Source: Blastomyces gilchristii SLH14081
Lineage: Eukaryota; Ascomycota; Eurotiomycetes; Onygenales; Ajellomycetaceae
Length of the DNA stretch: 64,000 nucleotides
NCBI RefSeq assembly: GCF_000003855.2
Contig: NW_003101664.1
Location: 868,878 to 932,877 of the forward strand
Direction of reading: 5' to 3'
Shown here: piece by piece, positions 50,019 through 61,749 of the stretch
Layout: every line of letters starts with the position of its first letter
Position numbering within the stretch: the first letter of the stretch is position 1
The notes under the pieces: model-generated
Seen by the model: only the letters and a program-made list of their open reading frames with translations
Told to the model about the DNA's origin: nothing
Database searches by the model: none
Program-made: the position numbers and the translations under genes

Positions 50019-50083
50019 TCATGTATGTACATGTACATATGTTCCATGTACAGTAGTACATACATGTACACATGTACTCCGTA
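50019..50083. repeat. Clustered GTACATGTAC / TACTCCGTA motifs
   Basis: Overlapping ATGTACAT units and one TACTCCGTA (50075-50083) within 65 nt. Both motif families recur elsewhere in the window, and here they abut. Confidence 0.6.
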
Positions 50084-50643
50084 CAGTGTCCAAGAAGTCG
50101 TACTAGGGGCTCGGCGCTGAGAGCCCCGCCTCATATTACCCCTCCATCCACTCAGTAACTGAATGCGGAAGTCGCACATGGTGGCTTGCATATTTGCTGC
50201 ATGAATGCGACTACTATTATCTAGAGGTTATATTTAATCAATGGATTTCATTCAAGCTTATGCGAAGTCTCAGTTTCTGGAACGGGGTGAGTCCGTGGCC
50301 TTTCCAGCAAATGTTAAATTTTACCCGAACCCTACAATCGGAAGAGGGAAAAGGAATGAAATAAAAATAAAATATTATCGACAGAGGGAACAATTGCCCT
50401 CAAATGAGGCACGATATATATATATATATCCCCGGCTGTCAAAGCAATTCAACCCCCGTACAAGGGTTTTGTATTCTCACCATGCAAAGAAGGAGCTAAA
50501 ACAGCGATCATTCCTTATTTGACTTAGCGTCTTGGCCCCCAATGGTACTGCGTACGTTGCTTTGACAGAATAATCGCTCTACGCGCCCAGGGCAGGATGG
50601 ATGGGCATCATATAAAGAAAGACCTTTACTTCTTCTGACCTGA

Positions 50644-52177
50644 ATGATCGAAGTGCTAACTCCACCTGCCCTCCATATGCCTCCACTGGGAGCTTCCAAC
50701 CTGCGCAAGAGGCAGCAGCAAGCTGAGCATCCTTCAGAGCGTCACTCGAAGAGACAGCAGCTTGACCATTCCACTTCAGCTTACTGGGATAATTTGTCGA
50801 AGATTTATTTAACCAAAAATGCGATAAGAGAGCACGACCGAAGAAACAGCACTTTCAAACAACTGCAAAAGCTTCACAAACCGGTTAACCGCCGGCACTG
50901 TAGGCCCAACACCCGCCAGTTTCAGGCTGAGCAGGACTCGCGCCTGGAACTCGTTCGGCTTCCTGGGTTTCTATGTGACTGTTCGCCTACTCAGTTAAAG
51001 GAGATAACAAGACTCTCAAGATTGGGTGGTCCCGATCTATCTGATTTGAAGAATGTATGTAACTACAAACTGAGGCCGACTTAGAGCAACTAACGTGTGT
51101 TAGTATCCAGTTCTGATGAGCTCAAGGACGCCCAGCTCCATTTTCAGCAGCATCTAATCGACCACAGTGTTTATCCCCCGGAGTATAAATACCCTGACGC
51201 CAAAACCTGATAACTTGGCGGAGATCCAGGAAAGATTGGCACAACCACGAGCCTCTCTTTCTCCCTCAAAATTCTCTGAAAAGTGCTTTGAGGACTTTAG
51301 AGAAGCAGATGCGCATGCATCTAAAGAGCCTGTTACAATCTCAGTGAATCCAGTTCTTGATGGTGATATTGGTGACCATAAATGTGTCGGAGGGGAGTAT
51401 TCATTTGGAAATCTTGCTCCCTTAACTGATGGAACATTGTCTTCAGCCAAACCAGATCACTTTTTTGGTGCACGTCCTGAACAGCGGAATCATTCAATCC
51501 GCGAAGCTCTTAGTGATCAAATTATCCCATCAACACAGGATGATCTCCCGATGATGCCAAACTTCTTTTTGGAGGTAAAAGGCCCTGATGGATCTCTTGC
51601 TGTGACCACGCGGCAAGCATGCTACAATGGCGCCCTGGGTGCCCGCGGAATGCATACTCTACAATCCTATCAGCAAGAACCAACCTACAATAACAATGGT
51701 TACACTCTTACATCGACTTACCACGGCGGTACATTAAAGCTGTACACCACACATGTCAGCAAGTCAGACAATCCAGATAGCCGTCCTGAATATTTTATGA
51801 CACAGCTCCGATCATTTGCCCTTACTGATACATCTGAGGCCTTTCGACAAGGAGCTTCTGCATACCGAAATGGTCGAGATTGGGCAAAAGAAATAAGAGA
51901 TGATGAACTTATTAGAGCGGCAAATAAAAGGCACTCCGAGGCTCACTCTTCTATCTCCCAACGCCGGACCACTTCAGATTCAACGCCTATCCTGGATGAT
52001 TCTGATGGGTCAACCAACGAATATCAAGATGCCCAATGGAGTTTTGCAGCTCCAGTTGAAGAAGTCCCTCCGGGAAATCCGAAAACGCCGAAGATCCGTG
52101 CCAGCGAGTCCCTTGATACGGCCGGTGATGAGGCCAGCCAAACAACTAGTGATAAAGGCCCCAGGCTTCCGAGCTGA
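50644..52177 (+). pseudogene. Broken member of a repeated fungal gene family (DUF7924-like)
   Basis: The first part (50644-51053) reads LRKRQQQAEHPSERHSKRQQ, then YWDNLSKIYLTKNAIREHDRRN and LSRLGGPDLSDLKN, followed by a normal intron start (GTATGT). The second part (51167-52177) reads LAQPRASLSPSKFSE, ADAHASKEPV, LTDGTLSSAKPDHFFGARPEQ, DLPMMPNFFLEVKGP, RQACYNGALGARGMHTLQ and DWAKEIRDDELIRAAN. These segments match a family present in many copies in Eurotiomycete genomes; I believe it is the one now called DUF7924. FLEVKGP with the following QACYNGA helix looks like a PD-(D/E)XK nuclease core. Around 51130-51200 the frame LIDHSVYPPEYKYPDAKT ends at a stop just where PKPDNLAEIQ continues in another frame, so at least one frameshift separates the halves. 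Confidence 0.6.
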
Positions 52178-52620
52178 AGACATGTACTTAAATATGATTC
52201 TACATCAATGCTTAATACCCTACTGTGAATTATTACAGCCGATTTTGTGTGATTTATTTGACTAGTTTTGAAATTATTAAATTCTTCTTGGTCTCTTCAG
52301 AGCTCCAAGCATTGAGTTAATAAAGCACGTTAATCTGAACAGGAAAGGCTTACAGTGTGAATTGTTGTATGACTCGCTCCCTTAATCCTTGCAAAATGCT
52401 CTGAGAACGGGCGTTGAAGGATGAACCACACACTTACCTTGGGACAAAATGAGGCTGACCTCCTTGGATTTTTCCAATAAGGGCCAAACATTATCTCAGT
52501 GAACTCAGTCACTTCACTTCAAGCTAATTCAGTCTGAACTACTGTCACTTTCTGTCAAGTTCTGCTACCTTCTGAGTCAATCAACTGTCAGAGAGCTTAC
52601 ACTATTCTCAAATGAAATAT

Positions 52621-52870
52621 TTTAAACTCTTTATAGAGTGTCTGAGAAAAATGATTTCTGTTTATTAATAAATATAGAAATGATATATTTTAATTATAAT
52701 ATTTAAAATATAATTACTGTATAATATTATTTATAAATCATTTCTACTATTTTAAAAGGTTAATTTTTCAATTTTCTATTAATTAAAGTATCTATAGTTA
52801 AAATACTATATATATTTTCTGATAATTTTTGATAATTTTATATAGTAAAATGAATACTTGATTGAAGTTT
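52621..52870. repeat. AT-rich block with imperfect inverted repeats
   Basis: About 250 nt almost free of G and C. AGAAATGAT near 52676 recurs as ATCATTTCT near 52737 on the opposite strand. The composition contrasts sharply with both flanks and fits an old repeat decayed by C-to-T mutation. Confidence 0.5.
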
Positions 52871-52958
52871 TATTAGATATTCTCGGCTCCGAGCCTCTAG
52901 TACACTGACTTCCTGACAACTTCTGACATGCAACTTCGCCTTGAGCCAATTCCAATAA

Positions 52959-53138
52959 CCCCGGGTCATTGACATTGATTCCATCAAGCCCAGGCATGAA
53001 ATTGGAAAACCTGAGGAGCTTGCTCCGGCATTGTTCACCTTCACTGGGTCATATATTCAGCAGAAAGAGAAGATAGCACCGACTCAAGGTATTGATCCAG
53101 AAGAAACAAGAACCTATCTCAGCCCTGTAGGTATGTAA
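52959..53138 (+). pseudogene. Orphan protein-like frame without start
   Basis: Sixty codons between stops: PRVIDIDSIKPRHEIGKPEE, then LAPALFTFTGSYIQQKEK, ending at TAA 53138. Composition is clearly protein-like, but there is no ATG and no plausible 5' exon, because the AT-rich block lies directly upstream. Likely a remnant of an interrupted gene. Family not recognised. Confidence 0.35.
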
Positions 53139-53691
53139 CGGCCCCAGTGAACCAGAGAAAGTTATACAGGCCTAAAAATAGAGCCAAGAGGGAAATATCA
53201 AATATCCCCCTTTTCCATTTATTAACTTCAGAAAACTTCTCTGGGGACACGGAGATATGTCCTTGCCCTCATACACTGTTTCCAACTTGATAGTTTGATG
53301 AGCCTAGGTTGGTTTTAATTCCGCTATTGCAAGATGGTAACTAGAGCAATCAAAACGTTAAAAATTGAACTGATAACCCGTTGTTTTAAGGATATCATCT
53401 CTAGTCTAACGGAAAAACGTCTCATTTAGTTAAGACACATGCTTTCCCGCTTCAGGGGGGACATACCGGGAAACTTAATGTCAGGATTTCTCGAGGGGGG
53501 TACTAAGATATATCCAGGGGAAAAAGGTTCTCTAGAAACAGAAACGAGGAGATGTCAAACTGTTGCTTAACTACCCAGCTAGATTGACAGCACCCTTTTC
53601 CTGTCAGTGCTGCTCGGAACTCACAAATAATGATTTCTCCTTTGAAAATGATAACCATAGTTACCTTAGAACATTCTTCGATTTTGCTTAC

Positions 53692-53884
53692 CTGAGGTGA
53701 TGATAGACGGCCAATAGACGGTCAATTGACTCAGGGAAGAAATCTGCAGATTGCCCCCATCGAGGACCGCAAAGGCGCTGTTGGTTGTTCCAGATCCCAT
53801 ACAAGTGCTGCTAGTGCCAGGTTTTAGTCGGATTCCCAGCGTCGAATTGCTACTACGCAGCGTAAAGGCGACGATCTCTCGGCC
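53692..53884 (-). pseudogene. Orphan exon-like frame with splice sites
   Basis: Flanked by CATTAG acceptor and GTAAGC donor. The 64-codon frame reads GREIVAFTLRSSNSTLGIRL, then GTSSTCMGSGTTNSAFAVLD and LQISSLSQL. The upstream frame 54199-53885 (MRRLIIVIAPSFLDL) ends exactly at the acceptor but looks unlike a coding exon. No partner exon was found. It could be a real internal exon of a gene I cannot assemble, or a remnant. Confidence 0.35.
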
Positions 53885-54498
53885 CTAATGTTGGATAATT
53901 TGGTTGGCAAGCAAGCTCCATCCTGCCACAAGATTTTGCCCAGAGGAAAAAGAAAAAAGTTCTTCAGCTTCGAACAGAAATAATGGCAGGATGAATGAAC
54001 TCCAGGGGCATTTTTTATTTTCCAGAGTCAATGCTACTTTGAATAGCCGACTCTGATTTTTGACCTCCACTTTGAAGCTTGAAGCTCGAAAAGAGTCAGT
54101 GGTCAAACGAGCAAGCACTTCACAAAGTCGAGAATAACAACAAATAGCTAAGCACAGGTCAAGGAAAGATGGCGCTATTACGATGATCAACCGCCTCAAT
54201 TACGTTTTCTAAGAATGCTCTACGCTGGGGAAGCTGGGTTTAGGGCCCAGAACGCGCCCGAAATACGTCGAGTTTTCCGGTCGCCCTATCCACATTCAAC
54301 AAAGAAAGACGCATGCAAATCTCCGCAAGATGTTACTGTTGTACTCTACAGCATGTCTTGCATTGCTATCATTGTGCCGGGGATCTTCGGGACGGTTATT
54401 AAAGATGATTCGGAGATGGAGCTATGGCTATAAATTCGGTCCAACTACCCACGTTGTTTATTTGATGAAAAGCTAGCCTGTCTTTCAGTCCTACAAAT

Positions 54499-57400
54499 AT
54501 GAAGCCCATCTTGTTGCTCCTACCCGGCCTTGTGAGCGCTGCTTGTCGGCCTCCAAAAGGGCCCCTTCCAATCGCTAAATGCCCCGGATATAAAGCTTCA
54601 AATTTCCATGAACTAGAAAACGTTGTCGTTGCAGACTTACATCTCGCGGGGCAGCCATGTAATACCTACGGCCAAGACTTGAAGAACCTGAAGCTCAGGG
54701 TCGAATATGAAACTGGTAAGCGTCATGATATTCACAAATTTAAATAGTGTCTAGTACTAATCGATTGACATTGGAATGGCAGATTCACGGCTTCATGTGA
54801 AAATTCATGACGCCGATGAGGATGTTTACCAGGTTCCAGAATCAGTCTTCCCCCGGCCACAGCCTGAACGAGGAGACCATAAATCTTTGCTGAAATTTTC
54901 TTACGTGGAAACCCCATTTTCCTTTTCCGTATCACGTAGAGATAATGGCGAGGTTCTCTTTGATACCGCAGGGTCCAATCTCGTCTTCCAATCGCAATAC
55001 TTGAATCTCCGCACTTCCCTGCCAACAGACCCAAACCTTTATGGCATGGGGGAGCACACAAATCCCTTCCGCCTGAATACTACGAACTATACTGCAACTC
55101 TATGGAATCGTGATGCATACGGAATCCCGCCCGGGACCAATTTATATGGCGACCACCCGGTCTACATTGACCACAGAGGTGAAGCCGGTACTCACGGCGT
55201 GTTTCTCCTTAACTCTAACGGCATGGACGTCAAGATCGATAGGAATGAGAATGGTGGTCAATATCTAGAATACAATTCTCTAGGTTAGTGACGCAGAAAA
55301 AAGTGAGGTTTGGTGGATCTTTTATTGATCGACATCAACTAGGTGGAATCATTGATCTTTACTTCTTTGCTGGCCCGACTCCAAAACAAGCTGCCTCTCA
55401 ATACGCAGAGGTGGTGGGACTACCGGCCATGATGCCTTACTGGGGGTTTGGGGTGGGTTTCCATTTTACAGATACTCCTACCGCTATTTCGTTCCTGTTG
55501 ATAGAAAACGCCTCGTTGACGTTAAAATAGTTCCATCAATGCCGCTATGGATATCGAGATGCCTTTGACGTTGCCGAGGTGGTCTATAATTACAGTCAGG
55601 CGAATATTCCGCTTGAGACGATGTGGACGGACATCGACTACATGGATCGCCGCAAAGTTTTTACCCTAGATCCGAAGCGATTTCCGATAAAAAAGGTCCG
55701 GGGACTCGTGGACTACTTGCATCAGCATGACCAACATTACATTGTGATGGTGGATCCTGCGGTGGCGTATTCTGATAATGGAGCGTTCAACAGGGGGGTG
55801 GAGCAAGATATCTTTTTGAAAAGAGCTGATGGTTCCATATACACAGGTATGCATCAAAGATGTCGACAATTTAAGTTCCCGTTTCTAATCCCGAGTAGGT
55901 GTTGTGTGGCCTGGTGTGACAGCGTTCCCAGACTGGTTCCATCCAAATGCAGAAAACTACTGGGTGAACGAATTTGCCCAATTTTTCGACGCGCAAACTG
56001 GAGTAGATATCGACGGCTTATGGATCGACATGAATGAACCTGCCAATTTCTGCAACTACCCTTGTAAGGATCCAGAAAAGTACGCAGTAGATAACAAGTT
56101 TCCCCCTGAACCACCCGCAGTGCGACTGAATCCACGACCCATTCCAGGATTTCCACCAGTGTTCCAGCCGCCCCATAGCCGCGCGAAGAGAGACGGTAAA
56201 CATGGCCATAAGCAGGGTCTTCCAAACCGCGAGCTTATAAACCCACCGTACAAGATTCGCAACCAGGCAGGATCCATCAGCAACAAAACTGCGGACACCG
56301 ACCTAGTCCATGCAAACGGTTTGGTTGAGTATGATGTACATAACATTTACGGAAGCAGTAAGTTCTCTCTCTTCCTCCGTCGATATTATTTTCGATCCTT
56401 TGGAATCGATGGTTAATTAAGATTGTAGTGATGAGCCAAGTATCTCGCACTGCGATGCTCAAGAGACGATCGTCGGTGAGGCCGTTTGTTATCACGCGTA
56501 GTACGTTTGCGGGCGCTGGAAACCATGTTGGGAAATGGTGAGCATGATCAGTTGTTCAAAAAGAGAAACTAGATTTAGTTGGCTGTGCTGACGATTTTGA
56601 GAACAGGCTCGGCGATAATCTAAGCACATGGGAACAGTATAGGAGATCAATCGGGCAGATGCTTGCTTTTACATCCATCTTCCAAGTACCCATGACGGGG
56701 AGTGATGTCTGTGGCTTTGGAGGTACGCACATATAAATATTGATGCTTGGGGTGAATTTCATTAATTGACTGGGGTCTATAGGCAACACAACGGAGACTC
56801 TTTGCTCCAGATGGGCAATGCTTGGTGCATTTAGCCCGTTCTACCGTAACCATAACGGTCTCGACTCCGAATCCCAAGAATTCTACCGCTGGGAGTCGGT
56901 CGCGGAAGCCGCCCGGAAAGCTATCGAAATTAGATACAAACTGCTTGACTACATTTATACGGCCTTTTACCGGCAGACAAAGACGGGTGAACCTCTCCTC
57001 AATCCGCTATTCTACTTGTACCCTAAGGACCAAAACACCTTCTCGATCGATCTTCAATTCTTCTACGGAGACGCCATTCTCGTCAGCCCTGTGACGGAGG
57101 AGAATTCCACAAGCGTAGACATATATCTGCCAGACGATATCTTCTATGATTATTACACCGGCAAACCAGTCCGCGGCGAAGGCAAATCCATCACTCTCAA
57201 CGATATCCCTTTCACCCACATCCCCCTCCATATCCGCGGGGGAAACATCGTCCCACTTAGAAGTAACGGTGCCAACACCACCAAAGGCCTCCGCGAGCAA
57301 CCGTTTGACATTATCATTGCGCCCGGGCTTGATGGCAATGCTGCTGGAACTCTATACCTTGACGATGGCGAATCTCTAGAGCAAAAGCATAGAACGGAGA

Positions 57401-57636
57401 TACAATTCTCGTATGGCAAGGGGCTATTCAGAATGGAGGGTAAGTTTGACTACGAGGCCATTGGCCAGTTGAAGATCGCCTCTATCTCGGTGCTGGGTCG
57501 TGACGGGAAGCCGGCCAAAGTTTCCAAGGAGGGTGGTGATGAGGGTTCTCAGTTCGAGTATGATCCTGAAACCGGGGTGTCATCCGCAAAGGTTGACTTG
57601 CCGTTGACGGGACCGGCAGAGATTAAGGTTTTGTGA
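54499..57636 (+). CDS. Secreted GH31 alpha-glucosidase
   Basis: Eight exons: 54499-54715, 54783-55283, 55343-55452, 55531-55846, 55899-56357, 56429-56537, 56607-56722 and 56783-57636, all phase-consistent, 893 residues. The first about 15 residues are a signal peptide ([13 protein letters not shown]). The N-terminal GH31 domain has [14 protein letters not shown] and NRDAYGIP. The barrel starts at [15 protein letters not shown], and that junction fixes intron 3. The catalytic nucleophile is the Asp of [12 protein letters not shown], and the acid/base Asp is in [34 protein letters not shown] and [13 protein letters not shown] complete the fold. It resembles the alpha/beta-glucosidase AgdC group of Aspergillus, which cleaves terminal glucosyl residues of starch-derived and related oligosaccharides outside the cell. 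Exact linkage preference is not predictable. Confidence 0.92.
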
Positions 57637-60600
57637 TTGGCAAGTGGAGTGGTAAATTCGGGGCCTCGCAGTCATGTTTGACTCCCTTTTTTGTTCTCAT
57701 GGTAGGAATTTTGTGTGTTTATGTAAATAGGCTCATAAAACATAGTTATACGTATATAGCCCACTACAGGTTGTTGATTCTTCCAGTTTCTATTCCATTC
57801 ACGGTGGCTCCGGATCATTAGATGTGATTTTCCACTCTTATCTGTTGTGCCGTCCGTCGGTGGCACAATTCCCGTTTTTTCCTGAGCCGGGTTATCAGTG
57901 TCACCAAAAGTGAGATAAAGTGCAAGTATCAAATGACAGAAGAGAAACCCATCAATATGAACAGTATCTAGTCCTGTTAACTCACAGCCCTTCCCCAGGC
58001 TTTCTCCTACAAAATAGAGCACGCCCCCTCCTTGCCCACTCAGGGATATCCTCAGCATAGCTGGAAATCAAGTCGAGTAAGCCATTAGCGACAAGAAGGT
58101 GCCACCAAAGTTGGAAAATCTCTCTCATCATCTGGCTACATATCAGGCCTGGGGTGAGTTCCGGCTGTGCATGCCGCAGCCTCCTCGTCCCGCAATTCTT
58201 CGACCTCCATAACCTATCGTATCAGAGAGGAAAGAGAATCCCAACAGCCTTCTCGAATACAGGCAGGCTGTAAATGGAGAACAAAAAGTATCTATAGCTT
58301 GGTTACGCAGTGTAACTAGATGGCGACGGTTAGAACCTAGGAAAGAACTTACGTACATGTACATGTACATACATATACCAAGTTTTAGGACCCTATTCGC
58401 ATGCCTTCAGGAGGTAGAGTGTATGCTGTAATTCTGTGTTCATGCAATCTTGCCAGATCTTGCGTCTGAGAAGTTGCAATTTCCCCATATATATCCGGGA
58501 TATGATTGCATGATATTATCATGAGGGTTCAACGGCCACTCATAGCTTAAGGAGCCAGCGATTCCGATCAAAAATATTCCACTCTGTGCAATAACGGCAG
58601 TATAGTGGCAGTTCTCTATGATCTCTGAGCTTTGGGCCACGCCAACCACTACTCGTAATGTCAAGATTCACTGAAATCGGGTAGCAACAGAGCGTATTCA
58701 TCTAGCCGCTGAAGGTGATGGTCTATCCTTGTTTGAGTCGGCGACGGTGCGAGTAGAATTAATTGACAGCGTGCTACAGTCTGTATGCTTTGGTGAATAA
58801 TCCCGGCACATACAACGGCGTGCCATTGCTTGTAAGGGATATTTCAGCTGCTATCATCCCAGCATTGCCCAAAACAAGCCTCCTTTTCCCGGTTGATTGA
58901 AAACCCGAAGGTCCACTGCATGGTAATGGTTACATAGTTCCCCCGCAAGGTGGCCCCCATACAAGTAATGGACAAAATTACATGCCGGCAATAAAATGCG
59001 GCTCTGATATCTGATGTCTCTTTTTGCCGATCTGCCTTGATATCTCTATATTGACAGGCAACTTCTTTTGCGTAACCATCAGGCTCCTCGTATATTCGAT
59101 GGCATACTGATTCATGTGCTAACTACTTAACAGGCAGTACCACGAGTCAGCTCAAGCTGAACCCGCCTTTGTCGAGCACTCAATGCAATGATGCTGTTTT
59201 CAATTGCGGGCTCTCTCTATGCGAAACCTGTAATGCTACAGGACGCCAAAACAGCGAGGCTAAACGCCTGTGATACATGGTCCGTATCGGAGGGGTAGCA
59301 GTCAAAAGCACATCCCCGCCTCCTTTTCTATTGTCTGGATAGGAGAGACAACGATCTATCTTCCTCATATCAACTGTTTTCCAGATAGAGGTCGTTCTGG
59401 GACTTGACAATATTGGCATAACCATTGCGTTTGCATCTGATAGTTAACTACCGGTACGACGGATGCAACACGGTTTTGCTTCGTCCCCTCTCCGCCGAGA
59501 CCTGTAGGGATAGGCAGTTTTCGCCGGTGTCAGCCCGTCAAGGGCTGGATCGGGGAGCATGGGTGTCCCAGACTCCCAGGGCTTAAATGCAAAGTTAAGC
59601 AATCAGGCGGCCATGTTCGCGCCTGTTCCGTTCTCGCATCATCATGGCTTGTGATAATGGGATGCCAAACATGGGATTTGGGTCTTGGGCCTCATTCCCA
59701 GTGCATTACTGTAATATGTACATGTACATGTACAGTACATATATATGTAGCTTTTGGTCGAGATAGATAAGAAATATACGAGATTGTTCCCTGGCAAGTG
59801 TTCGATGGAGAAAGGAACGTCCCTCGGAACACATTCCCTGAAATTCCTACCCAGAAAGACCCTGAGTTTCTGAGAGCAGGGGAATTAAACTGCTGCACGA
59901 ATTCCAATAGTATGAGGGGGGGGGCGTTCACAAGGATGCTCCATCGTCATCTTTGCGTCTGTGGTGATTGCCGGCTCTCAAGCAGTAAATTTAACAGTAA
60001 CTATAGTACGGAGGAAGTTTGACAGGGTTGACTTGCATATTTACACGAATGGATTCGTTGTGAAATCGATGCTTTTCCCCTTTGGGCTTGGAAGGACGGG
60101 CGCTCTTGGTGCTCTTGGTGCTCAAGCTGAATCTTTCACCATCTGATTATTCTTGTCTTAGAGTCTGCTAGGGGATTTGATTGGACTGCGCCGTAGTGTG
60201 TGCGGCCCGGAAAGCTCAAATCGCGGGAATGCTTTGACTACAATAATATGAAGCTAAGCGGCCGAATCTGACCATCCGCCCCCCAGACCAACCTTCGCGC
60301 GGATAATAGAAGCTCATGGATTAAGATATATATATATATATATATAAATATATATATCTCGCTCTCAATTGGTGCCTTTGACAGCCAGTCCCTGGATGGG
60401 ATGGTCTAAAATAAGTCTCCGAGGCAGGAAAATGGAAACTGATAGGTGGTGGGATATATAGTTATACCCTAGAAACGAGCTCTTTTATTCTTTATTCCAA
60501 GGAGGAACTTTCTGAGCGTTCTACCATGTGGAGGGGGCGCCATCCTCAATCGCAATCAGCTGACGGCGGTCTCTGCGGGTTTTTCCGGGGAAGAATACGG

Positions 60601-61749
60601 AGTAGTTAAATAATAATAATTATTAATATAAATATATTGTGCGCAAATATATAAAAAATAAAAATGCAAAGCCAAGCGCTGGTTTTTCAAGCCAGGAGTT
60701 TCAGCCAAGCCCAAAAGGCCGAATCAGCGCGTTGTGGCGCCAGCTCGTCTCGCTCGCTTACAACAAACAGTAGTTAGGCTTTTTGTAGGGAGTATGTATC
60801 GTATGTAGAACCAAGCGCATGTGCCATTAATCTCTCTTCCAAGCCGCTCTCGACTCTCGAGCCAAAGTCCCTTGTTATAAATAATAAAAGAGAGCAAACG
60901 GAAAAATATGAACTCCTCATACGCCTTGTACATTAGTGTATTAAATACGCGTAATCTACTGGTTAAATTGGCGTGTTAAATTTTAGTGTAATTTATGTAA
61001 CCCTATTTGACCTAACTTAACCTTAGGAATGTTATTATTACATACAGTATAACCAGATCTTTGATCTTGAAGCTCTATCTTTATTCTCCCTTGCTCTCTT
61101 TCTTTTATACTGACATCAGACACACAAGTTTGAGTGAATGACAGGGAAATTTGATGATGATGAATGAGAAAGTTGGCAGTGAGAACACATCATATACAAG
61201 CATAGAGCAGAAAACACAGATTTGCATAGAATTTACACAGTACGGAGTAGAGTAGTATGAGAAATTATTGATTGGTAACTACTTCTGAACTAATAGCTTA
61301 GTTGATACACTAATGGTATTGCACTAACTGTGGCCTCGCGGCTAGACAAGGAGATAACCGGGGGGCAGGGGGGGGTGGGAGGGTTGGACCTAAAAACTAG
61401 CTAATAATATAGATGACAGAGTAAAAAGAACTCATGCCGAAAATTCTGCGCCCACGCTAGTTTTCTCGCATTAAAAATTTTCAGAGTTATTAAAAAGGAG
61501 TGTTGGAAAGATCAATAAAAGTGGTATTGTCGGCGCATGCGCATGAATATATGCAGAGCAGGCAGAGGTAGCAAAAAGTGGGGTATATTCGCTACTACTC
61601 GAACGCATTTTTGTCCCCTCCGCTCTCTTCGAGAGGTATGGAATAAAAGGAATAAAAAGGAATAAAAAGAAGAGGAGGGAAAGAGAGGAGGAAGCCGCAT
61701 ACGAAGAGAGGGGGAAAAACTTATCAAAGGAAACGAGACGGGTGGTAGA
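57637..61749. other. Long intergenic region (4.1 kb), no gene seen
   Basis: No supported gene on either strand. Contains GTACATGTAC at 58353-58362 and 59718-59727, TACGGAGTA at 60596-60604 and 61241-61249, TA repeats at 60325-60356 and an A-rich tract at 61640-61680. Reading frames up to 81 codons have no coding character. Confidence 0.5.

Larger units (their letters stand above)
48885..50643. other. Intergenic region with gene remnant and clustered motifs
   Basis: No complete gene. Contains the remnant at 49539-49664, TACGGAGTA at 49738-49746, and at 50021-50083 a cluster of ATGTACAT repeats directly joined to TACTCCGTA. A TA-rich tract lies at 50414-50428. Confidence 0.45.
52178..54498. 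other. Decayed accessory region
   Basis: No intact gene. Contains an AT-rich block (52620-52870) and two exon-like frames without partners (52959-53138 plus, 53692-53884 minus). A TGTAACGGCCCC sequence at 53134 resembles the start of some fungal gypsy LTRs, but no second LTR is seen. The last about 280 nt are the promoter and 5' leader of the glucosidase gene. Confidence 0.45.

Noticed and set aside
53134..53700. Solo gypsy LTR starting TGTAACGGCCCC
   Set aside because: No matching end, no target duplication and no second LTR could be identified by eye.
59450..59660. Possible 5S rRNA or other structural RNA
   Set aside because: GC-rich and somewhat self-complementary, but the 5S internal control region is not recognisable.
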